From NCBI GenBank assembly GCA_023052935.1, contig CM041292.1, forward strand, positions 135,422,951 through 135,486,950: DNA of 64,000 nucleotides, read 5' to 3'. The position numbers and the translations under genes were made by a program. The notes under the pieces were generated by a model that was given only the letters and a program-made list of their open reading frames with translations, searched no databases and was not told the origin of the DNA. This document shows positions 1-11,640 of this stretch, one piece after another. The stretch is from Piezodorus guildinii (lineage: Eukaryota; Arthropoda; Insecta; Hemiptera; Pentatomidae). Numbering within the stretch: the stretch's first letter is position 1; every line of letters starts with the position of its first letter.

Positions 1-159
1 AGATTATGAATAGTTGGTATGTAAGGTTCAAACGATGAGGAAAACTAAAATTACTATACTTAATATGTTACAAAATTTAATAAGCCATCTGTAATTTATC
101 AATATTAAAAAATAATCCAGGAAAACATCTTAACTTACAGGATTCTACTTTCATTGATT

Positions 160-360
160 TTATTGTTTCGCCATAATTGACTGCCCTTTGATTTAATTAT
201 CGCTTCTGTATTGCTTTTCTTTGAGCGCGCCTTTTGTCTAAGTCTTATCAAACGTTATTAATCGTTTGTTAATCAATCAGCCGTTCAAGGATCCTTTATT
301 GTACTCTTTAGGCTTCAATGTATGTGCCTGTCAGGTGCTCTTTAAAAGCCGGAGCATACC
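160..360. other. GC-elevated non-coding island, possible cis-regulatory DNA
   Basis: A patch of more mixed base composition inside AT-rich sequence, with no long reading frame. It holds a TCF/LEF-like CTTTGAT next to a TAATTA homeodomain core and repeated TTAATCAAT/TTATTAATCG cores. Regulatory function is inference from motif clustering alone. It is duplicated at about 13088-13288. Confidence 0.2.
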
Positions 361-2371
361 AATAATTATTCGAGAGTTAAAAAATATTGAAAAAGATTTT
401 TTTTTACAGTGTACATAGCAATGTAAAATGACCTATCGGAAATTATTCATAACATTTACCTATTTTTTTCTCTTGGAAATGTACGTACTAAATACTATAA
501 AATTCAATTCTTTAGTATATTTTTATTAAATTATTTTTGTTTTTTTGTTTTAGTATGGTTTTTGATTTATTTATTGGTAAAAAAAAAATATTTTAATTCC
601 TTCAACACCAACATTCAACGGAGTTTTAGGGCCGCAAAACTTCAAAAATTCCAAAAGAATTCAAGGTAGTAGTTCTAAGTAAAGTAGCAAAATCAATCTC
701 CAACACACTTTATAGAGACTTTAGAGGTACGCAAAACCTTAAGGAAACAGGAAAGAAACAGAGTTAAGACACTGAAATCTGGAAAGGAATTTATTCCTGC
801 TACCGATTGTGCAGCCTTGCCTGGATTATGATCGTCCATACAAATTTTTAGCAATTTCGCTCAAAAGAAATAATTACCTAAGAGCGAGAAATACAATACA
901 TTACGTCTCTTATACCACCACTGTACTGTTCGGGGGTTACGTGACTGACATACAACATATGTACCCTATATATATAATTATATTCTGTGTGTTAAAATAG
1001 TTATACTTAAAATAGTTATTAGGTATACTTTAGTCAAAACAGTCTCTATTCTTAATTAGTACTTATGCACTTAAATTTCGAACCAAAATAAATTGAAATA
1101 AATCACTGTAATATGATTTAAAAAATAATAAGGGCCTTATTAAGACGTTATGCTATTAATTTAATAGGTTTTTTAGCAACAATCAAAGTTAACCATTAAT
1201 GAGATTAGGTTAATGGCAAGAAGACTTGAACACGAGCTGTTACACATCAAGAAAATAAATAGTCTTCATTCTAAAGAGGTTCGTCATTAAGGGAAAGAGC
1301 CAAAGTGTCTTGTTTCTTTTAGGCAACTTGATACCGACATCCTTCGTCTAATTTAATGTTTGAATTATTTATGTTGTGCAGAACAGGAAGAATTGTTTTG
1401 TCAATGTCAGAATTATCAGGCGAAAATAGGCGGACCTAGCATCGTTTTGAAAAATCCTTCACATGGTTGCCTGCCCATTGCATCACTAATGACCTTTATC
1501 GTCCATCTTTTCAATTTCGTTCTCTCTATCCGATCCCTATCTAGATTGTCTCTCAAATTGCAGGAATAACGTTAATTATCCTCCTCTAACTTCACCTTAT
1601 TTAATTTCTGAGCCATGCGAATTTTTTTTTCAAGCTTCATTCTCACACCACTCTTCGGATAGATAATTAACAAACCTAAATTGTAATATATTAATTAGGA
1701 TTTTTCTTTAAATGTGTTTCATCACGATTAGTGGAAAATGTGTATTCAAGAATTTTCTCCATTTATAGATTTTAATTTTTTATTTTATCGAGTTTTCTTT
1801 TAATCCGTAAATAAATTTTCATTGGCTCAAAATAGATCCACAGACGATGAAGCTTATCAATATTATTGTTTACTTTGTTTTGATTTTTTATAGACATGTA
1901 TGGGTAACTATGACAGTAACTTTTTTATAGTTCTAACTTCGTCGCTATCAGTTACTCTTTTAATTATTTTTATGTAAATATTTTCAATTATTTTATTTTT
2001 AATAAAGGTATTATTTATAGCCATATCTTAATGTGATTCTTAAAACATAATCCTCGTTTCATATATTAATTGCTACAAATGTTTAAATAAAAACAGCTGT
2101 TATAATTGTGAGAATAATAAAGAGTTATTAAGTATGGTTCTTAAGTGTATACATATTAAGTAGCATTAAGAAGATATAATATTGGCGACGATAAAGAAAT
2201 TTAAATAAAACAACGTGCCCTTTGTAAAAGTCAGCTCACAAGACTAGAGAAGTTATTATAAGAATCATTACTATCAATTGAGGATATAACTTAATATTTT
2301 GACAGATGAAGAAGATGGTTGGTGGTGCGGTTATCAAAAAGAAACCCACATTAAAAAGTAGTACTTCAATT

Positions 2372-2414
2372 GTGTGCCGGCGTTCCGTCCTACATAGTGG
2401 GCCTTCATCAGGGC
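2372..2414 (-). ncRNA. Degenerate hammerhead core in opposite arm
   Basis: The inverted arm reads CTGATGA on the minus strand (complement of 2405-2411), then a stem II-like segment and GGAACGCC (complement of 2379-2386) where GAAACGTC is expected. The changed GAAA box and cleavage triplet suggest this copy is inactive. Confidence 0.5.
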
Positions 2415-2451
2415 TAAGAGAAACAAGATAAAAACCAATGTAACTATATAT

Positions 2452-2492
2452 AGCCCTGATGAAAGCTCACAATGTAGGCCGAAACGTCGGCA
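2452..2492 (+). ncRNA. Candidate hammerhead ribozyme
   Basis: The order of conserved hammerhead boxes is present: CTGATGA (2456-2462), a stem II region, then GAAAC followed directly by GTC (2481-2488). Stem I can form from GCC just before CTGATGA and GGC just after GTC. GAAACGTC gives a palindromic ACGT, so stem III could form only between two molecules, as known for minimal hammerheads in Penelope-like elements that act as dimers. Stem II is imperfect in this copy (AGCT against GGCC). Self-cleavage is not shown; the call rests on box spacing and comparison with the related copies in this window. Confidence 0.6.
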
Positions 2493-3312
2493 TACAATTA
2501 AAATATGTACTACTTTTTAATGAGTGTTTCTTTCTGATGTCCGCACCCCCAGGCCATCTTCCTCACCTCATATTCTTAACGGTCAAATAAACTCCATCAT
2601 TAATATTTTGATAGGTAGATAGTGGGATCATTTAAAGCAGAACTTCTAAAAAACTTGGTCCTCATCCAAGAGTTAGGCCAGTTGACTCTTGGGATCCGAA
2701 ACGAATTATACGATAGACTTTGCTCACGAATGATTCGTGTTGATTTTTTATTGACATATATGAATAACTATAACACTAATTTTTTGTAGTTGTAACTTCG
2801 CTATCAGTTACTCTTTTAATTATTTTTAAGTAACTCTTTTCAATTATATTATTTTTAATAAAGTTATTATTTATAGCCATATCTTAATGTTATTATTTTA
2901 AACATAATCCTCGTGTTATATATTAATTACAAAAGATGTTTGAATAAAACAGCTCTTATAATTGTGAAAATAATAAAGAGTTGTTAAGTATAGTTCCTAA
3001 TTTTATAATTATTAAATAGCATTAAGAAGATATAATACCTTGTATATGCATACAACTCTTTCGGAACGTAAATTTATATTAATTCCATTGGTGGATCAAC
3101 CGTTTCACCTTAAAAAAAAAACTATGTGTTTTTAAAATTTTGGTACTGATTTTAAGTTCAATAGGGAGATGATTTTTAGTGGCTTAAAATCATTTTGGCT
3201 GTACAAAAAACATGGAAATAATATGCCTTAATATATTTGTTAAATATTTAGGATCTTTTCTAATACTGTTCTAATGTAGATGATTTTGTTATATATGTCA
3301 GAAAATTAATTA

Positions 3313-3314
<2 letters not shown>

Positions 3315-3345
<31 letters not shown>
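3315..3345. repeat. (TA)n microsatellite
   Basis: A pure TA dinucleotide run. The equivalent run in the second 6-kb copy is 10 bp longer, which helps to distinguish the two copies. Confidence 0.95.
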
Positions 3346-3346
<1 letters not shown>

Positions 3347-4839
3347 CTTTTGAGTTATTTAAAGAATAAGTTTTTTAAAGCTTTAGAAATCATTTTTTTT
3401 TTTTTTTTTGACCACGTAAAGGTCGAATTGTATCAATCTCCCTCCATTATTTGCACACCTAGAGATTAGTGAGAATACAACTAATAGTTTCAGCTTCATA
3501 GACATATTCATTTTTGAATATTTTGATGACATCATAATTGAGATGATGGTTATATAGATAGATGATGAATGCTTAAAAAAAAAAAAAAAACTTTAGAACC
3601 TATCATGACAGAAATATGAAAAAATATAAGTTTATTGTTAAATCAATAAATATTTTTAAATGAAACAATGCATGTAGGGACACCATGTAGCATCGTAAAT
3701 GTGGAAAAAAACATTTTTAAAAACACTGTTTATTTATTTTTTTTTTTACAACCAAAGGATTGGGAGTATTCGTAATTCGATGAAATGACAGTGAAGCACT
3801 GTAAAAAATGAAAACAATGGTATACAATTATGTTGTGAGTGATATGTCTTGATATAACCAATATATAAATTATATATAAAAAAATTAGACTAAATTAAAC
3901 TAAATTAGTCTACATAGTTTATATCCTGTAGGACTCATAAAGACACTTGAAAGAAATGCTAGGCAGTCCTTAATATTCTGTAGATGTTGAAGCTATGCCA
4001 TCAGCAATATCAGGTTACAGTTTTATTTATTACTCTAATAAATCGCTGGTTAATTGTTACTTTTATAAGTAATAGACGGTGCTGTTGAGCCGAACGACAA
4101 GATAAGAATCCAGGTTTGCAAGACTCAATTATTAAGATCGGTGTCTGCAACTGAAGCAATTAAGAAAATTGAGTAGCGTATGAGTTATCGATAATCCTAT
4201 CCGATCCCTATACATTTTAAAAGATATTCTCTGTGCATATTGTAAAAGAAACAAGAAAAACTATGTATATGAAAAGCATTTGATTTCGATTTTGTGATTA
4301 CAGGTCTTTTAATTTATCTTTTATGCAAAATCCATGTTACTACGCCATTTTTATACCTAGTTTAATTAAGGCTACGGGGCTCCAATTATTTGATTAGAGA
4401 CTGGATATACTTCTTAATTTATTTTCAGTTCTATTCAACTGTGTGTTTATTTTGGGATCAGATTAATCTCCTGAAATATATTTCTCCTATAAAATGATTA
4501 CCTAAACCTTGACTGTTATAGACGGACACCTTAACTTAATATCCCGGGAACCAAACGCAAAAACGACACTCAAATTAAGTTTAGTCCATACATTTTTCAA
4601 GAACAATATCATTGAGTACGATATAATATGGACTATTTACAGTCTGAAGTTGACAGTAAAAAGAGAAAGAGGATTTCTCAATTAAGGGTATTTTTGCCTA
4701 GCTGGAATATTGTGCAAAAAATATGTGGTGAGTATGTTTAAGGATGGGGAAGTATATAGGAAAATAAAAAGTGTATCAAATGTTTTAAGGGGCTTTAAAT
4801 TTAATTATTTTACTGATTCTAATTCATATTTTCTAGACT

Positions 4840-5490
4840 GTTCGGATTATTGAGTTTAAAAAAAATCTAGTGCGAGCAACACTTTTACTTACCTCGGCTG
4901 TAAAAATCAATTAAAGTACTATTAAATAAACTTATATGTACAAATAAAAAATAAAAAAAATATTATTTTTAATCTTTTCACCTTTAGTTGGTTATCGAAT
5001 TCTGTTAACTTTTCTATTTAGCCAGTATTTATCAATACTAATAAGATGATATCGGTAATTTATCAGAATCTATAAAATCAAATGTGCTTTAGAAGAAGAA
5101 AATTTTTACTATCGGCATTTAAGCCCTGTCAGACTATTCCGATCAGAATGAAACCCATGTCATATTAAAGCACATTCAATTTTAATTAAATTCGATAAAG
5201 CGAGTTTAATCACACTCATTAGAGCCATTTTTGAGAATATCTTTGAGTGCAAAATGAATAGTATAAAGTAGCTCTTCTTGTTGGCTGATTTTGATAAAAA
5301 ATTTGCTGAAATTTCAGTTATCTAAGTTTTTCGTTTTCGCGCTAGACTTACCACACCTGCCACGGGCAAATAAAGAGACTTTTTTTCGGGACGTTATTTG
5401 GACTAAGGAGACCCTAAATTTCCGTAGAAAACGGGATCCTGAAAAATTTAACGATCGCAATACTTTCCCTTACTATATATTTCATACATA
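4840..5490 (+). repeat. Dispersed repeat DR-1, copy A
   Basis: Shares an ordered set of landmarks with copies near 25.5, 30.6, 32.6 and 37.7-38.7 kb. These are a GTGCGAGCAACAC-type start, then TAGTTGGTTATCGAATTC, then a TTATTTGGACT stretch, then ACGATCGCAATACTTTCCC at the end. It has no convincing coding capacity: the 66-codon ORF at 5291-5491 is not open in the other copies. Class unknown; possibly a non-autonomous DNA element or part of a larger one. Confidence 0.6.
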
Positions 5491-5937
5491 AGTAAGTGAT
5501 AGTAATAATATAAATCTATATTAAAATGTTTCATTATATTTTTGTCATCTTTTTCCCTTGGATTCCATTAAGGAAATATTTGGCCAACTCTATTCTTCCT
5601 CCTATGAAGAAAAAAAATATATTTTCCCATATCTTCTTAAGCTCGTTTGGTTATTAATAAGCTTGACAAGTCCTAAGAAGTCTGTATTATTAAATTAAAA
5701 AAAACAAAACAATGTCTTTGGATGCTAAATACCTATACTAAACCTATACCTATACTATACTTAGATACTAAATATTTGTTTAGTAAAATTACTAAATGTT
5801 TTAGGGACATGACTCAAATTTTATGCAAAAAATACTTTTTAGAACGGCAATTTACCTCAATGAACTGTAAACATATAGGTTTCGACACTTTATACTGTTG
5901 TAATCATTATCGTAAAAAAAAGGTTTTTCTTTTTGGC

Positions 5938-5973
<36 letters not shown>

Positions 5974-6073
5974 AAATAAGAAAGCACTGTGGTATTTAAA
6001 GCAGCGCCACCGAAATTTATCCAAGGATGAGCTGGAGTTTTCCTCTTTCATCTAACATACTTTTGGGCATCAT

Positions 6074-6173
6074 NNNNNNNNNNNNNNNNNNNNNNNNNNN
6101 NNNNNNNNNNNNNNNNNNNNNNNNNNNNNNNNNNNNNNNNNNNNNNNNNNNNNNNNNNNNNNNNNNNNNNNNN
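6074..6173. other. Assembly gap (100 N)
   Basis: Exactly 100 N, the conventional size for a gap of unknown length. The sequence after it does not continue the homology that copy 2 shows past 19004. Confidence 0.99.
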
Positions 6174-8139
6174 GCAGAGTTTCTTGAATAGAAAGATTTT
6201 AGTTGTATTAATTATGTTTTAAGAGAATGATCTTACAAATCATAATATAAATGTTCATTTATTAAGCGGACATCATTCAAATGACCCTTTTTCATAAACT
6301 TTATGCCTTTCTACAAAAACTGTTGTCCTATAGGATGTCCTGTACCTCGAAAATAATATATAACTTAAAAAAAAAAAAAAGGGATGACAAGAGCAATGCT
6401 CTATTTTCTATTCAGAATAATTCAGGTCTTTTCGATACCATAGAATAAAAAATAATAATAATGAATTATTTTAATTTCAAGTAGTACCTCAAAAATGAAT
6501 TTTGTGTGAAGCTTAAATTTTTTCCAGAATATTCCTCCAACCGTATAGATGATAAATCGGAGTTTATTTATTTATTTCCTTGGGAGGAACGGTCTTAAGA
6601 CATCTGAAATCATAAAAAAAAAAAAAAAATTGTTTTCCAATAACTCAAAAACAATACATCTCTTATAAAATTATAAGTACTCATTTGAAAGTTGATCGAA
6701 TTTCTGACCATATGAAAGAAAAATTATTTTAATTTGAGCAGGAAAAGCAAATATACTTAATTTATAACATATATATTTAAACATATCAAGCTTAGGATGT
6801 TTTGTGTGTAGTCTCTTATGGTAAAACGTTCTCTTAAACTTCGATTTTAAAAATGATTTGAAGATATTTAATCATTGTCACAACTAGGACTTAAAAAATA
6901 ATAGTTGTGAAAATTAAACTACACTTTATTTTATTTATTTTTATTTTTATTTTTTGCGTGACTTTACCCTAGAATGTGATTAATTTCCACTTATCTTCCA
7001 AAAGAGTTATGACGATATACTACGATTACGTTTATATTAAAGCTAGAACGTATTAGGTTAATATAAATACGAGTATACATAATTCTTCTGATATGTAATT
7101 GTATACTTAAAACAAGTAAAATCATAATCTGGCTCGAAATAAAAATGTATTCGATGTTAAAAAAAAAGTTGAATGAGTAACTAATATAACGATAGCTAAA
7201 TTATACGTATTATTGTTATTCTTGCTATAAATTATTATTTACCATATGTAGCATAATAAAAAAAATGAAATACTCATAAACAAAGTCGTCGGATTGAATT
7301 AGTAATGGTATTAGTAAGTAGTGTTACTCCTTACGGTTTTAACTACACATCAACATAAAATTCATCTAATAATGTTCTTTGCAAAGCTTTTTATTTATTT
7401 TATTTATGAACATATTTTCTTCTAATATTAAAAAAAAAAAAAAAAACAATTTTTCTTTTTTGAATTTCTACTGACCTCGAGAAACTCCAATCGTGGAAAA
7501 AATAAAAGACGACTAAAACAAATAGTTGTTATCCTGGGTAAGGCAATCCCCTCCTTATCAGCCGTCCACAGGTACTCCCTAATTATACTTCTTACCATCA
7601 GAGGATTGGATCAGGAGATGAACAGATTCCCATCCGGGCTATATAATTATCGGCTGCATTCGATATCCACGCCCGATTAGATCGGTTAACGAAACAAATT
7701 GATCCATGAATGATCAATGTTACAATGGCCAAGTGTTTTTAGGTTTATTTTGTTGGTTTTTTATTAAGTTTCGATAGGTGGTGTATTTATTTTTCATATC
7801 TTTTTTTGGTTAGTAAGAAAATAAACGTATGGCCAAATAACCCACAAAGTCTGTATGATGTGACTTTAAAAGGATTATTTTTAGTGTGGAAAATTTGTGT
7901 GAGTGTTTTGGTATGTATATCATTCATTTAAATGTTTATAAAAAATGATTATCATTGGACTTGTAAACCATGGGAAGAAAATCTTTGCGTATCTATTTAT
8001 CTAGTGTTGTGTATAGTGAATAATGACTGGAGTTAATTCATTATTAGTTTGTTTTAATGTTAATAAAATAATTATTAATAAGCCTTTGTCGACAAAAGTT
8101 ACAAGAGCGTTTACCTGCACCACTTGGATTCTCCAATGA
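6174..8139. other. AT-rich non-coding stretch
   Basis: No gene or recognisable element seen. Contains several poly(A)/poly(T) runs. A more GC-rich patch at about 7530-7700 lacks a reading frame and could be regulatory DNA. Confidence 0.6.
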
Positions 8140-8388
8140 GCCCCCTCGCGATACCTCGGGAAACTTCCTAGACTACTAGCCGACAAAAGCTGGACCGCCG
8201 CCTTCGGACACTTCCCATATCACATAGAGGGGATGAGGGTGATATTAGAGAATCAGGAGAGTCAATGGTATTCCATCTACAGTCTTATTGGAGGAGCAGA
8301 AGAGCTCAAGTCCATCGAGAGAAGTCCGTCGGAGGTCAGAATGAGGTGTGATGAATTCCACCTACGCCAGGCAGCTAAGAGTTTCTAA
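8140..8388 (+). CDS. Candidate coding exon, unknown protein
   Basis: An 82-codon open frame with TAA at 8386-8388 stands out as a GC-rich block in very AT-rich surroundings. Its composition is protein-like and mixed (for example FGHFPYHIEGMRVILENQES, then SLIGGAEELKSIERSPSEV) rather than the Lys/Asn/Ile/Phe-rich translation of nearby random frames. There is no start codon at its beginning: the frame opens after TGA at 8137-8139, where AATGAG just before 8141 could serve as a splice acceptor. The product is not recognised. It could be the terminal exon of a host gene on the plus strand or a fragment of an unknown transposon protein. A GAG/GTGTGA donor-like site near 8344 would remove the last codons. 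Confidence 0.4.
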   Translation, partial: APSRYLGKLPRLLADKSWTAAFGHFPYHIEGMRVILENQESQWYSIYSLIGGAEELKSIERSPSEVRMRCDEFHLRQAAKSF

Positions 8389-8751
8389 GTTACCATTTTG
8401 TTTGGCAAAGCTAACTATAAGAAATTTCTCCCAAAGAAATTATTAGGAAGTATATTAAAAAACAAAAAAAATATTTTATGCTAAAAGAATAATAAAAATT
8501 AGTTTAATAATAAATCGATAAGAGATTCTTGTAAAATTTCCTAAAATGGATGCAGCAGTTTTTGGAAAGCAGCGTCACAATTAATTATATAATTATGATT
8601 GGCATTATTGTGATGTTAGTAAAATTTAGCTACCAAATTATTTTATGATTGGAAATATCAGCTATCCATTCCGAAACCAGGGGTAGTTTTTGTATATATT
8701 TTTGTTAGATTAAGTCCTGACGTGATCTAATAATACTATATAAAAATACAG

Positions 8752-8855
8752 AGGGAGAGTACTCCAATTTTGAAACAGCCGCGGTGATTCGAGGAGCCCA
8801 GAAGCGGATCTCGACCGAGAGCCTAGTCATCGGGAAGTTCCGCTTTGGATTCTAG
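8752..8855 (+). CDS. Candidate terminal exon, unknown protein
   Basis: Follows an acceptor-like AAAATACAG ending at 8751. The frame runs 34 codons to TAG at 8853-8855 and ends in a Lys/Arg-rich tail reading GAQKRISTESLVIGKFRFGF. It is again much more GC-rich than its surroundings. About 290 bp downstream lies AATAAA (9143-9148), then a short A-run, so this plausibly forms the last exon plus 3' UTR. The exon starts in phase 1, which does not match the obvious donor sites in 8140-8388. The two islands may therefore be alternative last exons rather than consecutive ones. Protein family not recognised. Confidence 0.35.
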
Positions 8856-9142
8856 AAAACTACGTGATAAAACTGAGCAGATCTGCACGAAATCAATGTA
8901 CGATCAATGTTCAGTTGTGCCATCACCTGACTCACACTTCCGAACGTGCTGTATGCTTGTGAATTGTATATGGGTATGAGTGACTTTTGTATATATTTTT
9001 ATTGATTTTGTTTTGTATATATTTATATTGTATTATTATTATATAAATTTATTGTTTTGTATATATCGTGTGAATGCAGTATGAATGTTGTACTTTATCC
9101 CTATTAAAAATGTCCTAAATTGGACAGATTGTAATATTGTTC

Positions 9143-9148
9143 AATAAA
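9143..9148 (+). promoter_or_regulatory. Polyadenylation signal AATAAA
   Basis: Canonical AATAAA followed about 15 bp later by a run of eight A. It sits downstream of the candidate terminal exon at 8752-8855 and would end a 3' UTR of about 300 bp. Confidence 0.4.
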
Positions 9149-9389
9149 GAATTGTTTCTGAAAAAAAATATATATATAAAAATACAAAAACCATCAAGGA
9201 AAGTTAAAGAAAGAAAATCAAATAGCCACATTGGTTCTTCGAACAAAAAAAAAGGAAAAGTATAACATGATGTCAGCGGATGTTACCCAAGAAAACGTTA
9301 TCAGTTAAATGACATGGTTGAGGAAATGAATAAATAATCAAATGGAAGTCCTGAATGACGCCTCAGAACTACAAGAAAATGTATTACAA

Positions 9390-9868
9390 AAAACTCATTT
9401 ATATTATCATTATCAGGCCCATCTGAACATATGAAATTGAGCTCTGGGGCTCCCCTAATCCATCTAATTCCTCCCGCATAAAATCCTTACAATCCAAAAT
9501 CCTTCGCTAATCAATCCTAAATGCTTCTTTCATCGACAACAAATAAAATCATCCTTATAAAACGACCTTAATATCCCATTTCTTGCAGACCTATCTCGTA
9601 CTAGATATATCACTTTTAATTCCAAACTCCCAACCCACATAAACCCCCTTGTCCGCAACCTATCAGCCTTACATGTTCCTGATAATCCACCGATTGAAAA
9701 AAAGATATCCTCGAGATCTACTAACTTAAATAAACATTAAAGTTCTACCGCTGGATGATTTCTTCACAAGACTTTTCACGTCCTTTATTATAATTCAGCA
9801 CATTTCTGGTTGTATTTATTGTATATACAGTTATAAAATTCAATAAAATATTTTAAAAAAATATATAT
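9390..9868 (+). mobile_element. 5'-truncated LINE fragment (ORF2 C-terminus)
   Basis: Translation with several frameshifts and stops matches the C-terminal part of the intact Jockey-type ORF2 at 53080-55764. It matches the segment TYGLELWG, then the IQSFQSKVLR-like and LDLIPSKF-like segments. It ends near AATAAAATATTTTAAAAAA, consistent with a LINE 3' end. It is old and decayed, and belongs to the same broad lineage as the intact element but not to a close copy. Confidence 0.75.
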
Positions 9869-10129
9869 TTTTTTGAACGAAGTTTTACCCGAGACTGCGA
9901 GTCACACATAAAAAAGACAATATAATAATAATAACAGTAATAATAAAATAGAATCCGTGTAACACATCCATGGACAACACATCCATAGTTCAAGTCAATA
10001 AAACTTTGGAATCCCAACTGCACCTTGGAGTATTTTCATGCATGTTACAAATGCCATTGCTTGGAATAATGCGTTTTCCAAATGTTTGTAGGTGCGTCAG
10101 TAGTAAATTGAAAGAGGTACTATAAGAGG

Positions 10130-10580
10130 TTTCCCTTACCTCATTTCGTCGCACTTAATCGTTGTTATCTAAATACTATTATCGTTGACTTTGCATCATT
10201 AGGCTATCTAGATAATGCGCTTCGTGCGTTGCTTTTAAGAGATACTGTTGTAGGACGGATGCAGCCTAGCAACCTGGCCAGTAGCTCTCAGTTAAAAAAA
10301 GGATTTAACTAAGGAGACGGTAAGGCACGTTATCTAGCGGGCTCCTGTTCCGTTATCAGTAGATATAGTCCGAGATAGGGATCGACGGGGCTAATTGAAC
10401 GCTCCCTCCTCATTACCGCCCTCCTCAAGATATATGAGTCTCCTCCTGCGTGCGAGGCTCGAATTTGAGTCGTGACCGCTTGGACCACCCCGAACACCTC
10501 TGCCAATTACATCAGTCCTATTAACTCTTGAAGATGCGCTCGTACCGTTCGGCGTTTCATGTTAGGGTAACTACTACAGA
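10130..10580. other. GC-elevated non-coding island
   Basis: Mixed composition within AT-rich sequence, no sustained reading frame. Contains CCTAGCAACC (an X-box-like half site) and several pyrimidine-rich blocks (CTCCTCCTGCG). Candidate conserved non-coding or regulatory DNA; inference only. Confidence 0.25.
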
Positions 10581-10754
10581 CATCAATGGATTTGAAGAAT
10601 AAGACTTTAAACTTAGTTTAAGAAACATTCTTGAACGAAGAAAATATATACAAGGTAAATTCATAAAAATTTAAAAAGTTGGGAAGAGGGGCGCATTTTC
10701 TCGCAGTCTCAACCCGGTCATTAGTATGAGTTGCTGTATTAGTTTATTATATTG

Positions 10755-10870
10755 AATAATGAACCTTTGTAACCCAAAAGAAAACTACCTCACCCCCTCA
10801 AAATGTGAGGCCAACGTTTTAAGATGAGTAGAACCCGAATAACGAACAACAACAAAAAAAACCGTTCGTA
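10755..10870 (+). repeat. Dispersed repeat DR-2, copy 1
   Basis: Shares AATGAACCTTTGTAA, a central ACGTTT(T/C)AAGAT-type segment and a final CCGAATAACGAA-type block with 23575-23680 (same strand) and 20455-20560 (opposite strand). The last copy lies inside the inverted-arm element at 19.9-20.7 kb, so DR-2 may be an internal piece of that family. Confidence 0.45.
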
Positions 10871-11019
10871 AACCCGAGGATCTTTCTCGAAATAACTGGA
10901 TCATTTTTTTTTAATTTTCACAAAAATACTCGGGCTTGTAACAAAAATGATCCTAACAACTACAACGTTTATATCAGCTGGTTATTTTTAAAATATTGAC
11001 CGATTAATAGTGATTTAGT

Positions 11020-11640
11020 GCAAAAACTCAGTTATTTTTGAAGATAGTGAAAAAGTTCATTAATGTTTTTTAACCAAAAAACCGCCAATCACAATGAAAA
11101 AAAGAAAGAAAAGAAAATTGAATTTGAAATTTCACATATAAATACGCCCATTAGTCAGTTTTTTTAAACATGTATAGGGTTTTAGAATCAGTAAAGTGCG
11201 AAAAAAAAAATAAATAAATAAATAATGGAAAACAAATTAAATCTTTGCTATATATACGCTTGTAATTCCATTATTTTCGGATATAAAGAAAAGGTATGTT
11301 AGTGCTTTTTAAACCTTCCTCTCCCTCCCCACAAAAAAAAAAATCGAATATCTTTAAGAAAGGGAAAAAATTGAACTTCTATCCCCAAATTTGCCCATAA
11401 CTCAGTTATTTTTGAAGATATAGACAAATATGGAGAGAGTTTTACAATCAGTAATGTGCGAAGAACCAAAAAAAAACAGAAATAAAAAACAAAAATTGAT
11501 CTACATATTTAACACAAATTATAAAAGATTTAATTCCATCAAAACTTGGTTGTTATTGAAGATAGAGAAAAATCGAAACAATCATCAGCTAAAAACAGCT
11601 ATATAAATTGTTATAACCTTATATAGTTATTTGGAAATAA
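11020..11640 (+). repeat. Diverged tandem repeat
   Basis: TCAGTTATTTTTGAAGATA recurs at about 11029 and 11402, and a diverged form (TTGGTTGTTATTGAAGATAG) at about 11546. The first two are followed by TTTTA(G/C)AATCAGTAA(A/T)GTGCGAA and an A-rich run. It looks like two or three decayed units of a few hundred bp. No coding capacity. Confidence 0.5.

Larger units (their letters stand above)
2303..2599. mobile_element. Foldback element with hammerhead-like cores in both arms
   Basis: Two arms of about 110 bp (2305-2416 and 2452-2566) are inverted copies of each other around a loop of about 35 bp. Each arm includes a GTAGTACTACTTTTTAATG-type segment, a CTGATGA box and a GAAACGTC-type box. A 12-bp direct repeat, TTAATATTTTGA, flanks the element at 2291-2302 and 2600-2611 and looks like a target-site duplication. 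No protein is encoded. Hammerhead motifs in terminal repeats are known from Penelope-like retroelements and retrozymes; assignment here is inference, since no reverse transcriptase is present. The copy at 15219-15515 belongs to the 6-kb direct repeat. Confidence 0.7.
1..6073. repeat. 6-kb direct repeat, copy 1 (ends at assembly gap)
   Basis: The whole stretch matches 12929-19004 in the same orientation, base for base over long blocks. Differences seen include a 9-bp indel near 750, TA-tract length at 3315-3345 (31 bp here, 41 bp in the other copy), homopolymer lengths and scattered single-base changes. Copy 1 stops exactly at the 100-N gap, while copy 2 continues into different sequence. That pattern suits a retained second haplotype or contig overlap better than an ancient duplication, although a recent segmental duplication is possible. 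No gene is recognised; the short ORFs at 809-1000 and 1360-1569 recur in copy 2 only because the DNA is duplicated. Outside the elements listed separately the stretch is AT-rich and non-coding. Confidence 0.95.

Noticed and set aside
809..1569. Two small ORFs conserved exactly at 13725-14485
   Set aside because: They are identical because the whole 6-kb segment is duplicated, so this gives no evidence of selection on protein.
5722..5979. 85-codon ORF ending in poly-Lys
   Set aside because: The Lys tail is a long A-run, and the rest is AT-rich sequence with no domain; the copy at 18653-18910 is the same duplicated DNA.
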